A stretch of 64,000 nucleotides of DNA from Mytilus trossulus (GCF_036588685.1 NC_086382.1:74435999-74499998); one strand, 5' to 3'. Numbered from the stretch's first letter, positions 11,432-22,451 are shown. Notes: generated by a model from the letters alone, not told the origin. Numbers and translations are program-made.

Positions 11432-13029
11432 AATGTAATATTTATGATAGAAAATTTATTTTTTGTAGATACTAAAAAAGAGACCGTAGGACATCATCGC
11501 AAACCTTTTAAAGCAATTGAGACGTTTTGTATACTTTTATCACAATTTTCTTTTATTCCTTACATTGTTGTTTGAATAGATTTCAATCATGTATTGTAAA
11601 CTATAATTACTTGATTTTATAAAGTCTGTGATCATTGTATCTTTATGTCTACATGAACAGTTTGCTTGTTAATTTTTATATAGGTTATTCGAAACATATT
11701 GAGGGATTTTTAAAAATTTGTCAGCTTGACATCTATCCTTTTTAAATTTTTAATAATATGCTTATTCCATCTTAAGCGATATTATAATATCGGTACTTCT
11801 TTGTTACAGCTGTGAAGAATTTTTGATTTTAAAAAATTGTTGCAGAGTGGCTAAGAATTTAAATAATCTCATAAAAATTTGAAAGGATTAGATGTTGTAT
11901 AGACAACACGCTACTTATAAATTTGAATGGATTTCATTCGATGTATTTGGCATTTACGGTCCTCAATGGGTTTCAGATACATACCTTATTTCACTTTTGT
12001 AGCATTTTCATTGAAGCGTCGCTGACGAGTCATTTTGTTGAACAAAAGTTTGATACTTGTACTGTATCTAAGATGAGTATATTGAACAGTTAAAATTCTG
12101 TATAAGAATTAGACAAAAACTTCAATTACATGAATAGTATCAATTGTATTGAATCATATTCGCGTTTTCGAAAAACGATGCTCACGAAGAAAATAAAACA
12201 TATTAATACAAATGCATAAGATCTGATAAAACTGAATAGGACCACAATGATCAAGCAAACATTCAAGTAAAAACAGAAGAGAATGGTACTAAAGGAAATT
12301 CAAACATATTAGTCTAAAAAAGGTAAAAATACGAAAAGTCAAACAAACCATTCATGATTCTTTGAAACATATATGACGTGGCTCTGTACTTATACATCCC
12401 GGCATTGTGTTATTGGACTACTAGTATGGTAAATTTGTGTATTCTGGTCTTTAAATTTTGCTAATATGCTAAGTCTATATGTCATTTTGTGCTTTTTTTT
12501 TACATATTTTTTTTAGTGATTAAGGTTATAACATAATGTTGACTGCTGTACCCTTATTTTTGACATTTTTATCTATTATTTCTGTTTGTGTTGTTCAAAC
12601 ATCGATGTAAATATAATGAAATTTGACGTGACTGTCACACAAGTGAGAGGTTTAGCTAGCTTTGATTAAGGTTTAATCCATCATTTTTTTTTAAATAAGA
12701 AAATGCATGTACCAAGTCATGAACATGTTGTCGTTATTCATTCGTTTGATGTGGATGAGCTTTTGATTTTGCCAATTGATAAGGAACTTTCCTATTTGCA
12801 TTTTCCTCAAAGTTCAGTGTTTTTGTTATTTTCCTTTTTGTCCAAAATATGATTGACTTTATTATATTATTTTCTTGTTGTGGTTGTTTAGACACAATGA
12901 ATGTAAAGCATTGCTTGCATTTATCTTCAATGCATGTACTTTTTTAATACATCATTTTAGTAACAATATTATAAATTTGACTTATTATTCGACTTGTGAT
13001 ACAGTTTGATATTAATACATTACATATCA
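11432..13029. other. Unassigned DNA with a hammerhead-repeat relic
   Basis: No gene seen. At about 11940-12065 an eroded plus-strand copy of the hammerhead repeat body can be traced (TATTTGGC, GGTCCTCAATG, then AGCGTCGCTGACGAGTC); the GAAA half of the catalytic core is lost. Confidence 0.4.
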
Positions 13030-15184
13030 AAACAGAAGATGTGGTGTTATTGCCAAAGAGACAAGTTTACTCTCTACAAGAGCCCAAAAGGCACATACAT
13101 TATAACATCTATTATGTCTTCAAATCTTAGTTCTTGTAATGATGATAAATAAAATTTAAGTAGTATATATATAAGCTGTCAAAATAATTGAAGATTCGAG
13201 TAATTTTTCCTTGATGGTTAAAAGTATGCTTTTTTACTGGTTACTGTTTACATGCATTTGTAAAACTTACTAAAAAACAATGTTGATATAGCTACAGTAA
13301 GGTGTCTCGTGTTCGAAATGAAAAAAGACAGGCTAGCATATGTAAGTTTCATGTTTATCTGCAGCACTTTACCTTCTAAATTATTCAAACTTTGTACAAT
13401 GAATGCACTATTTTGGATAGATTTGCATTATGTATACTGAAGTTTCTCATTTATAGAACTTAGATTTGTTTTCAAATAAAGATAAATGAATCCTAGTGCA
13501 TGTGCAATTCAAACTCTTTCCGCCAATATAATTAAAAGTTTGCAAATTCTTTCACACATATGTAATATGATGTGCACCTCCTATTTCGCATCCGCTGATC
13601 ATTGTTCGTGCAGTTGAAAACATATGCAGTAAAGTTGAAGTAATACCTCGGAGGATATTCGGACGCCATCATGACATATATGTGTACAAAATGTTACAGA
13701 TGGACACAAATTTTCCCCAATCGTCGTAACAGCCACTCCGTCCTTTTTTCATCGATTGTGACATCACCTAGTGTGATTTATCATCGGATTTCGCATGTAT
13801 AGTCGCATGAGCCAACCGGCTTGTGCTAATTGTGGAAAAGAAATTGCATACCTTTTTGGAGCACTTAGTTTAAGCCCTGGTACAATGTGTAGTCGGGTAG
13901 CGATATATTTAGTTTTTGTGCATTGTTTTGGGGCTTGTTCGTTTTTTCGTCTGATGCCGTAAGTTTTTTTTCGAGTTTTTAATGTCTAATTAGTATTACT
14001 GCCACCTTTTTTATGAGAAAGAAATATTATGTAACCAAACAATGGTCTGCACATGTTTTGATGTAACCGACAAATGGTCTTAAGCCAGGAACACGTTTAC
14101 CAATGTTTATTCAATACGACACATCTTTGTGTAGTTTAATTCGAAAGTGTACATCCTGTTTTTTTTTTATACAAACAAATATTTTACAGATACATGTAAA
14201 CAGAAACCAGTTATACACATATTTCACACATTCAAAGGAAAAAAAAATCAATTCTACAAATAATTGCTTCATAAGCAAAATTTATAATTGTAACCTAAAT
14301 TATGTATTTACAAAAGTACGTGCATTAAAGTTAAAGGCAAACGACGTTTTTACATTCACCGTGTTTTATAGTAAAAGGAACAACAAACAAAAAACAAAAA
14401 AACCATACAAAAACATAAGAAAGACAAACATATTAACCTTTATGTCTAAATAGTGAATATTGACAATTTTGCCCTTGTTTCTGGTAATTGTTGTGTTTTT
14501 TTAAACTTTAAACCAGAATTCAGCAACTGTGTTTGTATTTCTTCTTTCCAGTTGAAATGAATGTATATTTCAATTAGACAACCGGCTTTTGCAACTTATG
14601 GAGCAGAAACTATGAACCCTTCTGGAACACTTGTTCTTTACCCCTAGTTTTAAGTGTTGTCGAGCTGCAATGGTCTGCACTTATACAAAAGATGAAGTGG
14701 ACATCACAAGTTTTAATGTACACGACACATGGTCATAAGCAGAACCTCCTAAATTAGACATGTAGAGCACCATAAATTGGATTATGACAAAAAAAATCAT
14801 ATCAACTAAAAACAAGATAATCGCACTTGCCCTGCGTAAGTTATAATAAACCTAGCGTTAGATGAGGTTTTTAATCATGCAATTTAATATTTGAATCGTG
14901 TAGCAATTACCTAAGTCTGTTAATTTTTTTCCTTAGACTTTTTTCAAACTTCTTTTTAATGGCAATATTTCCGTAATTAATGCATATTCATATTTATTTA
15001 TTTGAAATCTATATACCAACAGTAAGGCTATTTCTTGACATAATGCTTACCACATAAAAATATGAAATATTGAAGACCTTGTAAAGTTATGTCCTATTGA
15101 CAATGCACACACAAATAGATTAAAGACTGTACGTTTCATCAACTAGCATAAGAACATCATAAGAACATACCAGCATAAAATTAT
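13030..15184. other. Repeat-1 fragment and a duplicated ~250-bp segment
   Basis: 13030-13100 is a short repeat-1 copy. Segments 13797-14090 and 14560-14740 resemble each other (CAACCGGCTT, GGAGCA, GGTCTGCAC, GTAACCGACAAATGGTC-type blocks), so a local direct duplication is present. An A-rich open frame at 14103-14453 is low complexity and not considered a gene. Nothing else recognised. Confidence 0.4.
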
Positions 15185-15730
15185 GAGACAATGTGCCATT
15201 TTGATTCCATAGATATTGATGACTGGCAGCTATAAAAGGCCCCGAAATGACAAACGTAAAACAATCCAAAGGAGGAAACCAACGGCCTTATGAATGTACA
15301 AAAAATGAATGAAAAACAAATATGTAACACATCAACAAACGACAACTACTGAATTAAAGACTCCTGACATGGGACAGGCACATACATACAGAATGTGGCG
15401 GGGTTAAACATGTAAACGGGATGCCAACCCTCTTCAACCTGGGACAGTGGTGCAAATGTACAACACAAAAACGAACTATACAAATCAGTTGAAAAAGGCG
15501 TAACGCATCAGAAGGATACAAATAGAAATACATCGAAAAAAAACAACACACAAAGTGGACGTAGATGGGTACTTGCATATCCCAACAAAAAAAATCAGAG
15601 AGTACATGCATTTATTGACAGCTAGTTCAAAGCCACTAACAACTAATAAAAAAAATCATGCATCTAAGACTAAATTATAAATCAGTACATACCCACCATC
15701 CAATGGATTTAGTGTAAAGACTTGATCAAC
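15185..15730 (+). repeat. Dispersed mussel repeat 1, long copy
   Basis: Contains AGCTATAAAAGGCCCCGAAA, CAACGGCCTTATGAATG, GTGGCGGGGTTAAACATG and CCATCCAATGGATTTAGTG, matching 34830-35440 block by block. A minus-strand Penelope-like RT fragment lies just to its right, which suggests the repeat is the 3' noncoding part of that Penelope family. Confidence 0.75.
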
Positions 15731-15847
15731 AGTTAGAGAAAAATATGACCGTGCGCAATGCCAAGATACAGGTATCGACAGATTGTAGATCCATGAATGT
15801 GTATATGTATATAACAATACTATTAAATTTGCTTTTAATTTACTGAT

Positions 15848-16330
15848 AACAAATATTGATACAAAAACAAACTATATTCAATGATCTAATTACAGTGTTG
15901 AATTGGTAACCTTTAAGAATAAGTTTATTTAAAGGATTGATAAGTTTACCAGGATCGTTTCTTAATTTCCGGGTACGGTAACCAACATTTCCGTAAAAAA
16001 TGAGGATGTGCTATCCCGTTTAAAATATTTTATCTACAGTTACAATCAAACTTCAAAACCAAATCTTTATACATATAGCTGAATTTAGTTAAGGTTTTAA
16101 GTAATTTGTGTTAACGAAATTCCTGACTAAATAATCTGCCAGTAATACATAGATTACGTTCGTTAAAATCAAAAACGTCACATTGTGAAATATAATCAAC
16201 GTATAATGGTGCTAAAGGAACAACACTATCCAAAAAGGGAAAATATACAATAGGGAACGAAAAATCATCCCTCTTGTCGTACATTTTAGTGTATGTTTCT
16301 TTGGCGTCGTCTTATAATGTTTATTTATCA
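15848..16330 (-). mobile_element. Penelope-like element RT C-terminal fragment
   Basis: The minus strand encodes broken pieces with the Penelope-type signature KMYDKRDDFSFPIVYFPFLD (about 16240-16305) and, further along, a YRTRKLRNDPGKLINPLNK-like C-terminal stretch (about 15900-15990). Several frameshifts are present. About 110 bp of it (15848-15960) is repeated in inverse orientation at 16560-16675. Confidence 0.65.
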
Positions 16331-16369
16331 CAATTCGTTCGTTATGCCCATATCTGTAGTGGCGTTTTG

Positions 16370-16854
16370 GATTCAATGAGAATAATCTTACAATTAATGG
16401 TGAATTATTAAGACAGAGATTTCTTTACCTCAAATTACGTAAAATCTTAACAAAATTCTATAGATACCAACATTTAGTTTGGAGATTTGGCTATACCTGT
16501 AGAAAACATATTCTAAAGGAATAGCGCATTCTAATTGTTACGAAGATGTTGTTTACCGAGCCGTAGATACGACCCGGGTAAATTTATCAATCCTTTAAGT
16601 TAACTTATCTCAAAGGTTACAAATTCAGAACTGTTATTAGATTTTTGTATAATGTTTTTATTGATATAAATGTTGATTTTGTTATCAGAAAAAAAACTAC
16701 AAAATACTATTGTTATACCTGTATGCACATATAAACACGGTGTTACAATCTGTCGATACCTTTATTTTGGCATTGTACAAGTTTATGTTTTACCCCGACT
16801 GTTAATGACGTCTAATATCACTATTCCCATTGTATATTTGATGTGTACTGATTG
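16370..16854 (+). mobile_element. Penelope-like element 3' fragment, inverted relative to its neighbour
   Basis: The plus strand carries decayed coding (LTKFYRYQHLVWRFGYTCRK region, 16415-16510; then DPG-INPL at 16560-16600) followed by 3' noncoding sequence also found at 29770-29960 (CTGTCGATACCTTTATTTTGGC type). It is head-to-head with the minus-strand fragment at 15848-16330, and its 3' end runs directly into the hammerhead array that starts at 16855, in the same orientation. Confidence 0.6.
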
Positions 16855-16984
16855 ATTTAACTAAGGATTTTCTTACCCCAGGAGTAGATTACCTTAGCCG
16901 TATTTGGCACAACTTTTTGAAATTTTGGGTCCACAATGCTCTTCAACTTTGTATTTGTTTGGCTTTTTAACTATTTCGATCTGA

Positions 16985-17028
16985 GCGTCACTGATGAGTT
17001 TTATGTAGACGAAACGCGCGTCTGGCGT
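16985..17028 (+). ncRNA. Type-I hammerhead ribozyme, array copy 1
   Basis: Helix I GCGUCA/UGGCGU, core CUGAUGA, helix II GUUU/AGAC, GAAA, very short helix III (AC/GU around GCGC), C17 at 17022 with the predicted cut between 17022 and 17023. The short helix III is of the type known to favour dimeric cleavage. Confidence 0.9.
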
Positions 17029-17070
17029 ATAAAATTATAACCCTGGTACTTTTGATAACTATTTACACCA

Positions 17071-17148
17071 CTGGGTCGATGCCACTTCTGGTGGACGTTT
17101 CGTCCCCGAGGGTATCACCAGCCCAGTAGTCAGCACTTCGGTGTTGAC
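17071..17148 (+). ncRNA. Conserved structured region of the retrozyme body (family A, first full unit)
   Basis: Nested stems CUGGG/CCCAG, CUGGUG/CACCAG and GGACG/CGUCC (17093-17105) followed by hairpin GUCAGCAC-UUCG-GUGUUGAC (17129-17148). Repeats every 355 bp through the array. The cUUCGg loop is in the stable orientation only on the hammerhead strand. Confidence 0.75.
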
Positions 17149-17339
17149 ATGAATATCAATTATATGGTCATTTTTATAAATTTTCTGTTTACAAAACTTT
17201 GAATTTTTCGAAAAACTAAGGATTTTCTTACCCCAGGAGTAGATTACCTTAGCCGTATTTGGCACAACTTTTTGAAATTTTGGGTCCACAATGCTCTTCA
17301 ACTTTGTATTTGTTTGGCTTTTTAACTATTTTGATCTGA

Positions 17340-17383
17340 GCGTCACTGATGAGTTTTATGAAGACGAAACGCGCGTCTGGCGT
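17340..17383 (+). ncRNA. Type-I hammerhead ribozyme, array copy 2
   Basis: Same layout as copy 1, with the helix II loop changed to UAUGA; pairing is kept. Predicted cut between 17377 and 17378. Confidence 0.9.
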
Positions 17384-17694
17384 ATAAAATTATAACCCTA
17401 GTACTTTTGATAACTATTTACACCACTGGGTCGATGCCACTGCTGGTGGACGTTTCGTCCCCGAGGGTATCACCAGCCCAGTAGTCAGCACTTCGGTGTT
17501 GACATGAATATCAATTATATGGTCATTTTTATAAATTTTCTGTTTACAAAACTTTGAATTTTTCGAAAAACTAAGGATTTTCTTACCCCAGGAGTAGATT
17601 ACCTTAGCCGTATTTGGCACAACTTTTTGAAATTTTGGGTCCACAATGCTCTTCAACTTTGTATTTGTTTGGCTTTTTAACTATTTCGATCTGA

Positions 17695-17738
17695 GCGTCA
17701 CTGATGAGTTTTATGTACACGAAACGCGCGTCTGGCGT
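17695..17738 (+). ncRNA. Type-I hammerhead ribozyme, array copy 3 (helix II mismatch)
   Basis: The core is intact, but helix II reads GUUU/ACAC, leaving one U-C mismatch and probably lower activity. Predicted cut between 17732 and 17733. Confidence 0.85.
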
Positions 17739-18049
17739 ATAAAATTATAACCCCGGTACTTTTGATAACTATTTACACCACTGGGTCGATGCCACTGCTG
17801 GTGGACGTTTCGTCCCCGAGGGTATCACCAGCCCAGTAGTCAGCACTTCGGTGTTGACATGAATATCAATTATATGGTCATTTTTATAAATTTTCTGTTT
17901 ACAAAACTTTGAATTTTTCGAAAAACTAAGGATTTTCTTACCCCAGGAGTAGATTACCTTAGCCGTATTTGGCACAACTTTTTGAAATTTTGGGTCCACA
18001 ATGCTCTTCAACTTTGTATTTGTTTGGCTTTTTAACTATTTCGATCTGA

Positions 18050-18093
18050 GCGTCACTGATGAGTTTTATGTACACGAAACGCGCGTCTGGCGT
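18050..18093 (+). ncRNA. Type-I hammerhead ribozyme, array copy 4 (helix II mismatch)
   Basis: Shares the ACAC helix II change and the CCCCGG downstream variant with copy 3, so the two are a recent duplicate pair. Predicted cut between 18087 and 18088. Confidence 0.85.
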
Positions 18094-18404
18094 ATAAAAT
18101 TATAACCCCGGTACTTTTGATAACTATTTACACCACTGGGTCGATGCCACTGCTGGTGGACGTTTCGTCCCCGAGGGTATCACCAGCCCAGTAGTCAGCA
18201 CTTCGGTGTTGACATGAATATCAATTATATGGTCATTTTTATAAATTTTCTGTTTACAAAACTTTGAATTTTTCGAAAAACTAAGGATTTTCTTACCCCA
18301 GGAGTAGATTACCTTAGCCGTATTTGGCACAACTTTTTGAAATTTTGGGTCCACAATGCTTTTCAACTTTGTATTTGTTTGGCTTTTTAACTATTTCGAT
18401 CTGA

Positions 18405-18448
18405 GCGTCACTGATGAGTTTTATGTAGACGAAACGCGCGTCTGGCGT
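18405..18448 (+). ncRNA. Type-I hammerhead ribozyme, array copy 5
   Basis: Same ribozyme sequence as copy 1 and the same CCCTGG flank. Predicted cut between 18442 and 18443. It terminates the array. Confidence 0.9.
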
Positions 18449-18485
18449 ATAAAATTATAACCCTGGTACTTTTGATAACTATTAG

Positions 18486-19027
18486 TGTTAGTTTTAAGAA
18501 TGTTTATAAGTTATTTCCATTGAACTAGCTGTCAGTAACTGCGAGTACTCTTAAATGTTTGCCAATGAGACAACTATTAAGTAGAGTTCTAAAGACAAAG
18601 AGTTATAGGTGATTTTACGGCATTCAACAATGAGAAAAACCCATACCGTATTATTAGCTATAAAAGGCCCTAAAAAAAGGAAGGTGTCTATACAATATAC
18701 CGCGTTTAAATCAAATGAAATTCATCGAAAATAATCCATGTGAAAAATGGTAGAAAACTGTTGTTCAACTTAGCGCCAGGGACCTTGACGACGTTCAGTA
18801 GTGCGTCCGCAATATCCAATGACCGTTTTATAAAAAATTATGTTCATTCTTTATTTTCATAATTGACCCGATTTGTTATGACACAATAAGATAAATGAAA
18901 TGTAAACTCTTCATAACTGGATGTTTTACATGGGTTCTTTGGATCCAACATAGAATGACTTTATCGAGCCTATTTTTATTCACACGATGTACCACAGGAA
19001 TATAGAATGATTTGATCGAGCCTATGT
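18486..19027. other. Repeat-1 fragment and WAP-A 3' untranslated region
   Basis: 18510-18680 holds repeat-1 pieces. On the minus strand, downstream of the WAP-A stop, an AATAAA signal reads at 18850-18855. A ~58-bp direct duplication (about 18950-19065) copies the end of the last WAP-A exon (AGAATGACTTTATCGAGCC and AGAATGATTTGATCGAGCC). No other gene seen. Confidence 0.45.
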
Positions 19028-19074
19028 TTATTGACAAGATGTACCACAGGAAGGATTGTAGCAACACAGCTGAC
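19028..19074 (-). CDS. WAP-A exon 3: C-terminal half of a whey acidic protein domain
   Basis: Minus-strand exon after a TTTTTAG acceptor (exon starts at 19074). Completing the split Gly codon from exon 2, it encodes GQLCCYNPSCGTSCQ and a stop (19028-19030). CC-x4-C-x3-C is the diagnostic end of the WAP four-disulfide core. The frame matches the phase-1 end of the exon at 26140-26224. The 7-kb intron between them is filled with hammerhead repeats and LINE/Penelope debris. Confidence 0.72.
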
Positions 19075-19902
19075 CTAAAAATATATCAATAATTGTATTA
19101 TGAGAAAGTAGCAGGTATATGTTGGTGTGTCAAATCGTCTTCCACTGTACAAAGCCGTGCAAATTCTGAAATCTTTTTGAATTATGACGAAAATTGTGAC
19201 GGGATAGATTTCGAAATTTAAACAAAACCCTGCCATTTTAAATATTAATATCATTATTTGTATGCAGTATTTTCTGAAAGCGTAATAAATTATCTGTCAT
19301 TTTGTCCATTGATAAATAATCGATTTAATATTACGAAACATAGTACTGAACAAGGAATCATTCTCCCTGTTGGATTGGTTAACCAATTAAATGGATTTAC
19401 ATTAATTAATACCACTGGTTAACAGTGGACCCATAATACTTTTGTACTTGTAAACAACTTGCAATTTCACTTATTTTACCATTAACAAAATAATAAATAA
19501 AGGCAACAGTAATATACCGCTAAAAATAGTAAATGATAAAAAGTTTCAGGTAGTAAAACGTACTAAATTATAAACGTACTAAATTATAAACGTACTAAAT
19601 TATAATCCTGGTACCTTTGAACTATTTACACCACTGGGTCGATGCCAATGCTGGTGGACGTTTCGTCCCCGATGGTATCACAAGCCCAGTAGTCAACACC
19701 TCGATGTTGACATGAATATCAATAATGTGGTCATTTTTATAAATTTCCTGTTTACAAAACTTTGAATTTTTCGAAAAACTAAGGGTTTTCTTATCCCAGA
19801 CATAGATTACCTAAGCCGTATTTGGCACACCTTATTGAAATTTTGGATTTTCAATGCTCTTCAAATTTGTACTTGTTTGTCTTTATAAATATTTTGACAT
19901 GA

Positions 19903-19946
19903 ACGTCACTGATGAGTCTTATGTAGACGAAACGCGCGTCTGGCGT
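19903..19946 (+). ncRNA. Type-I hammerhead ribozyme, intact core
   Basis: Helix I ACGUCA/UGGCGU (outer pair A-U where other copies have G-U), core CUGAUGA, helix II GUCU/AGAC fully paired, GAAA and GUC present. Confidence 0.88.
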
Positions 19947-20231
19947 ACTAAATTATAATCCTTGTACCTTTGATAACTATTTACACCACTGGGTCGATGT
20001 CACTGCTGGTGGACGTTTCGTCCCCGATAGTATCACCAGTCCAGTAGTCAACACCTCGATGTTGACATGAATATCAATGATGTGGTCATTTTTATAAATT
20101 TCTTGTTTACAAAACTTTGAATTTTTCGAAAAACTAAGGGTTTTCTTATTTGGCACAACTTTTTTAAAATTTTGGATCCTCAATGCTCTTTTACTTTGTA
20201 CTTGTTTGGCTTTATAAATATTTTGATATGA

Positions 20232-20275
20232 GCGTCACTGGTGAGTCTCATGTAGACGAAACGCGCGTCTGGCAT
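20232..20275 (+). ncRNA. Hammerhead ribozyme with mutated core
   Basis: The core reads CUGGUGA, i.e. the invariant A6 is G, and helix I has a C-A mismatch (UGGCAU). Expected to be inactive. Confidence 0.8.
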
Positions 20276-20310
20276 ACTAAATTATAATCCTTGTACCTTT
20301 GATGACTATA

Positions 20311-21969
20311 AAAGGGTTCAGGTACTAAAACACACAACTACATCAATGTATTATATAATTGCTATATCGTAAGATTACGTTCGAAATTAAAATTCCATAT
20401 CATGATAGTAAGAAATATTTCTAGGACCAGATTTGTGATAGAAACTTTTTTGATAATATAGAAAGGTCCGATCACACTTCGACTACGTACCCTGTTTTTG
20501 CTTTTCTATCTTTTTTTTTATTCGAGCGTTACTAATGAGTTTTGTTTGTCAATGTTACGTGCGTCTAGCGTACACAAGTGTAATCCTTTTATCTAGAATG
20601 AGTTTAGTTATTATTTGTGTGAAAGCACTGACCTGGTTAACACAGCTGCTGGTATATGAAGCAGAGTGGGCAGTCTCCATTTCCGCACTGCGGGCAACCA
20701 CGACGATCCCCCTATCAACAATGTGAAAACACATACCAGTGCATCATTACGGAAATGATAATTAACATCAAGGTACAAATTTCTTTTTTTTCTAACCGCA
20801 AATAAAAAGATAATCATCATATGGAATTTTCAACAGTTATCCGATAGATGTCATTTTTTAATCTTGAATTTCCGACCCTTCCTGAACATTTCGTTTCGAC
20901 ATTTTATACCGTTCCACCTTACGATGAGTTGTTTTGCTTAAGATTAAGATATAGGCATGTGAGGACTCATATTAGCCTAAGTTTCTTTTTGGTATGATGT
21001 TTTAGTTTGTTCTGTGATTTTCATCAATTTCTACATTTTACATATTAGATTTAATATTTGGGTCTTCAATAGAAGGTATACATACAGTAAATTTTTAATT
21101 TTAGTATTTTATTTTACGGTTACGAATTTAATTTCCTTCTCTGTATATGTTGAAAACATTTAGTAAGTTAGACCTTGTTACCCTACACGCTAGTACTCCA
21201 TATTGTTTGAAGATATGACCATACCTGTATAGGACTATTACACCTTAGTACTCCACTTTGTTTCCTACAACATTTTTGGTTTTCTTAAATAAAAAAAAAA
21301 TATATAATACAGGTTTTTTAAAACGAATGAAATAATATGACAAATACTATACAATAGCATGCTAAGCATCTATTTCAAATCACTTTATTTCCATATCGAT
21401 GCAAGTGAATACCAATAGTCACTGGGGTTAAGCTGATGGCCGCAATTCGATTCACGGTCATCCCAAAATGGCGGATGAAAAATCAAGCTAGTATCTGAAT
21501 AGTGGGAAACGTCAAATGAATATCTGTAATTTACCCAATAATAACTGAATGTAAACGTAAAGCAACAACTAACTTCGTATTGATTTTTTTTAACTAATCC
21601 CTACTAAACATAGGTTTATAAGAAATAGATATTTTGATCTGACATGATTTAACAAAATAACTTCCATTCGTGTTCAGTCTTTTAATCACTATGTAAATAT
21701 TTCAAAAGGATGCAGTTACTACTGAATGAAAAATGCAAAAAGAAAATCATAAACAAAAATTAAGGTTGTCCTGTTTGAGACAATTGAACTGAATGTTCCA
21801 GTGTAGTATCCAGTTATCAGTTCTCATAGCGAGATGGAAGCGCAGCGGCAAACAAATTTTGCAAATGGATTTCAAAATGACATTCTGTCATTATGTTTCT
21901 GTCTAATTAAAGTTTACCATATTGTCTTTCGTCCGTAGATTATGGCTTTAATCAGACAGAAAGGTAAAG
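20311..21969. other. Mostly unassigned DNA; hammerhead relic and one possible exon
   Basis: At 20515-20575 there is a badly eroded plus-strand hammerhead (GCGTTACTAATGAGTT, GTGCGTCTAGCGTAC). On the minus strand, 20633-20711 could be an exon (acceptor GTTGATAG, donor CCAG|GTCAGT): one frame gives a short Cys-rich end (CPQCGNGDCPLC) and a stop. This is weak. The rest shows nothing recognisable. Confidence 0.3.
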
Positions 21970-22451
21970 AAAATGAAGAAAGACTTGCAGAATTATGAGC
22001 CAACAATACATTTGTAAAAAGATAGAGTACATTTCCACACAAACACATCTACAAGGCAACATAGGTATCAGCAGGCCATGTCACAGAAAACCAAATTAAT
22101 CATATTTGCATCAACAACAAATTAAAAGGATCACTTCAAAATCACTTCAAGATGTTTGTGTAATAGGGGACCAGATTCTGCATCAGACAATCACCTGGTA
22201 ATTGGTAAGAATGAAGCTAAAGAAAGTATAAAACATGACACAGCCTTTAAGGGTGAAATAAAAAAATTCTTAGAGAAACGACAGAGAAAGAACAGTTCAA
22301 CATCACGCTTTCAAACAAACACCAACAGCTAGAAGAACTTGATAACATTGCAGATCAGTGGAGTCAGATATAAGAGATAATAAACTGCACATGTAAAAAA
22401 AGTCTTCGTAGAAAAGAACACAACCAAAAAGAATGCTTTACACCAGGCAAT

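Larger units (their letters stand above)
16855..18485 (+). repeat. Hammerhead-ribozyme (retrozyme-like) tandem array, 355-bp units
   Basis: One partial and four full units with an exact 355-bp period: the core CTGATGAG occurs at 16991, 17346, 17701, 18056 and 18411. Units are nearly identical. Each has a body with conserved hairpins and ends in a complete type-I hammerhead. The array starts inside a unit (5' truncated) and stops just after the fifth ribozyme, so every full unit is bounded by two hammerheads. Tandem hammerhead repeats of a few hundred bp are the genomic form of retrozymes, which are transcribed, self-cleave and give small circular RNAs. A second family member with the same 355-bp period is at 42303-43010 in the opposite orientation. 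Confidence 0.9.
19555..20310 (+). repeat. Hammerhead repeat, two decayed units (about 329-bp step)
   Basis: Same unit body as the 16855 array but more diverged. It begins with ACGTACTAAATTATAA repeated three times (19558-19606), i.e. a stuttered unit end, then two full bodies, each followed by a hammerhead (19903 and 20232). The second unit lacks a ~26-bp stretch. Confidence 0.85.

Noticed and set aside
14103-14453. Open frame of 116 codons on the plus strand
   Set aside because: The codons are dominated by AAA/AAT/ATA from A-rich DNA, with no domain, splice or promoter support.
17071-17081. Possible Pol III B box (GGGTCGATGCC) in the retrozyme body
   Set aside because: One base differs from the GWTCRANNC core and no matching A box was found at the expected distance.
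16855-18485. Protein-coding tandem gene family (four 80-codon frames)
   Set aside because: The frames are on the strand opposite the ribozyme, inside a structured noncoding unit, with no start context or domain. Kept only as a question in the findings.
20633-20711. Cys-rich terminal exon spliced to the WAP-A leader
   Set aside because: Phase and splice sites allow it, but the cysteine pattern is not a WAP core and no paralogue supports it.
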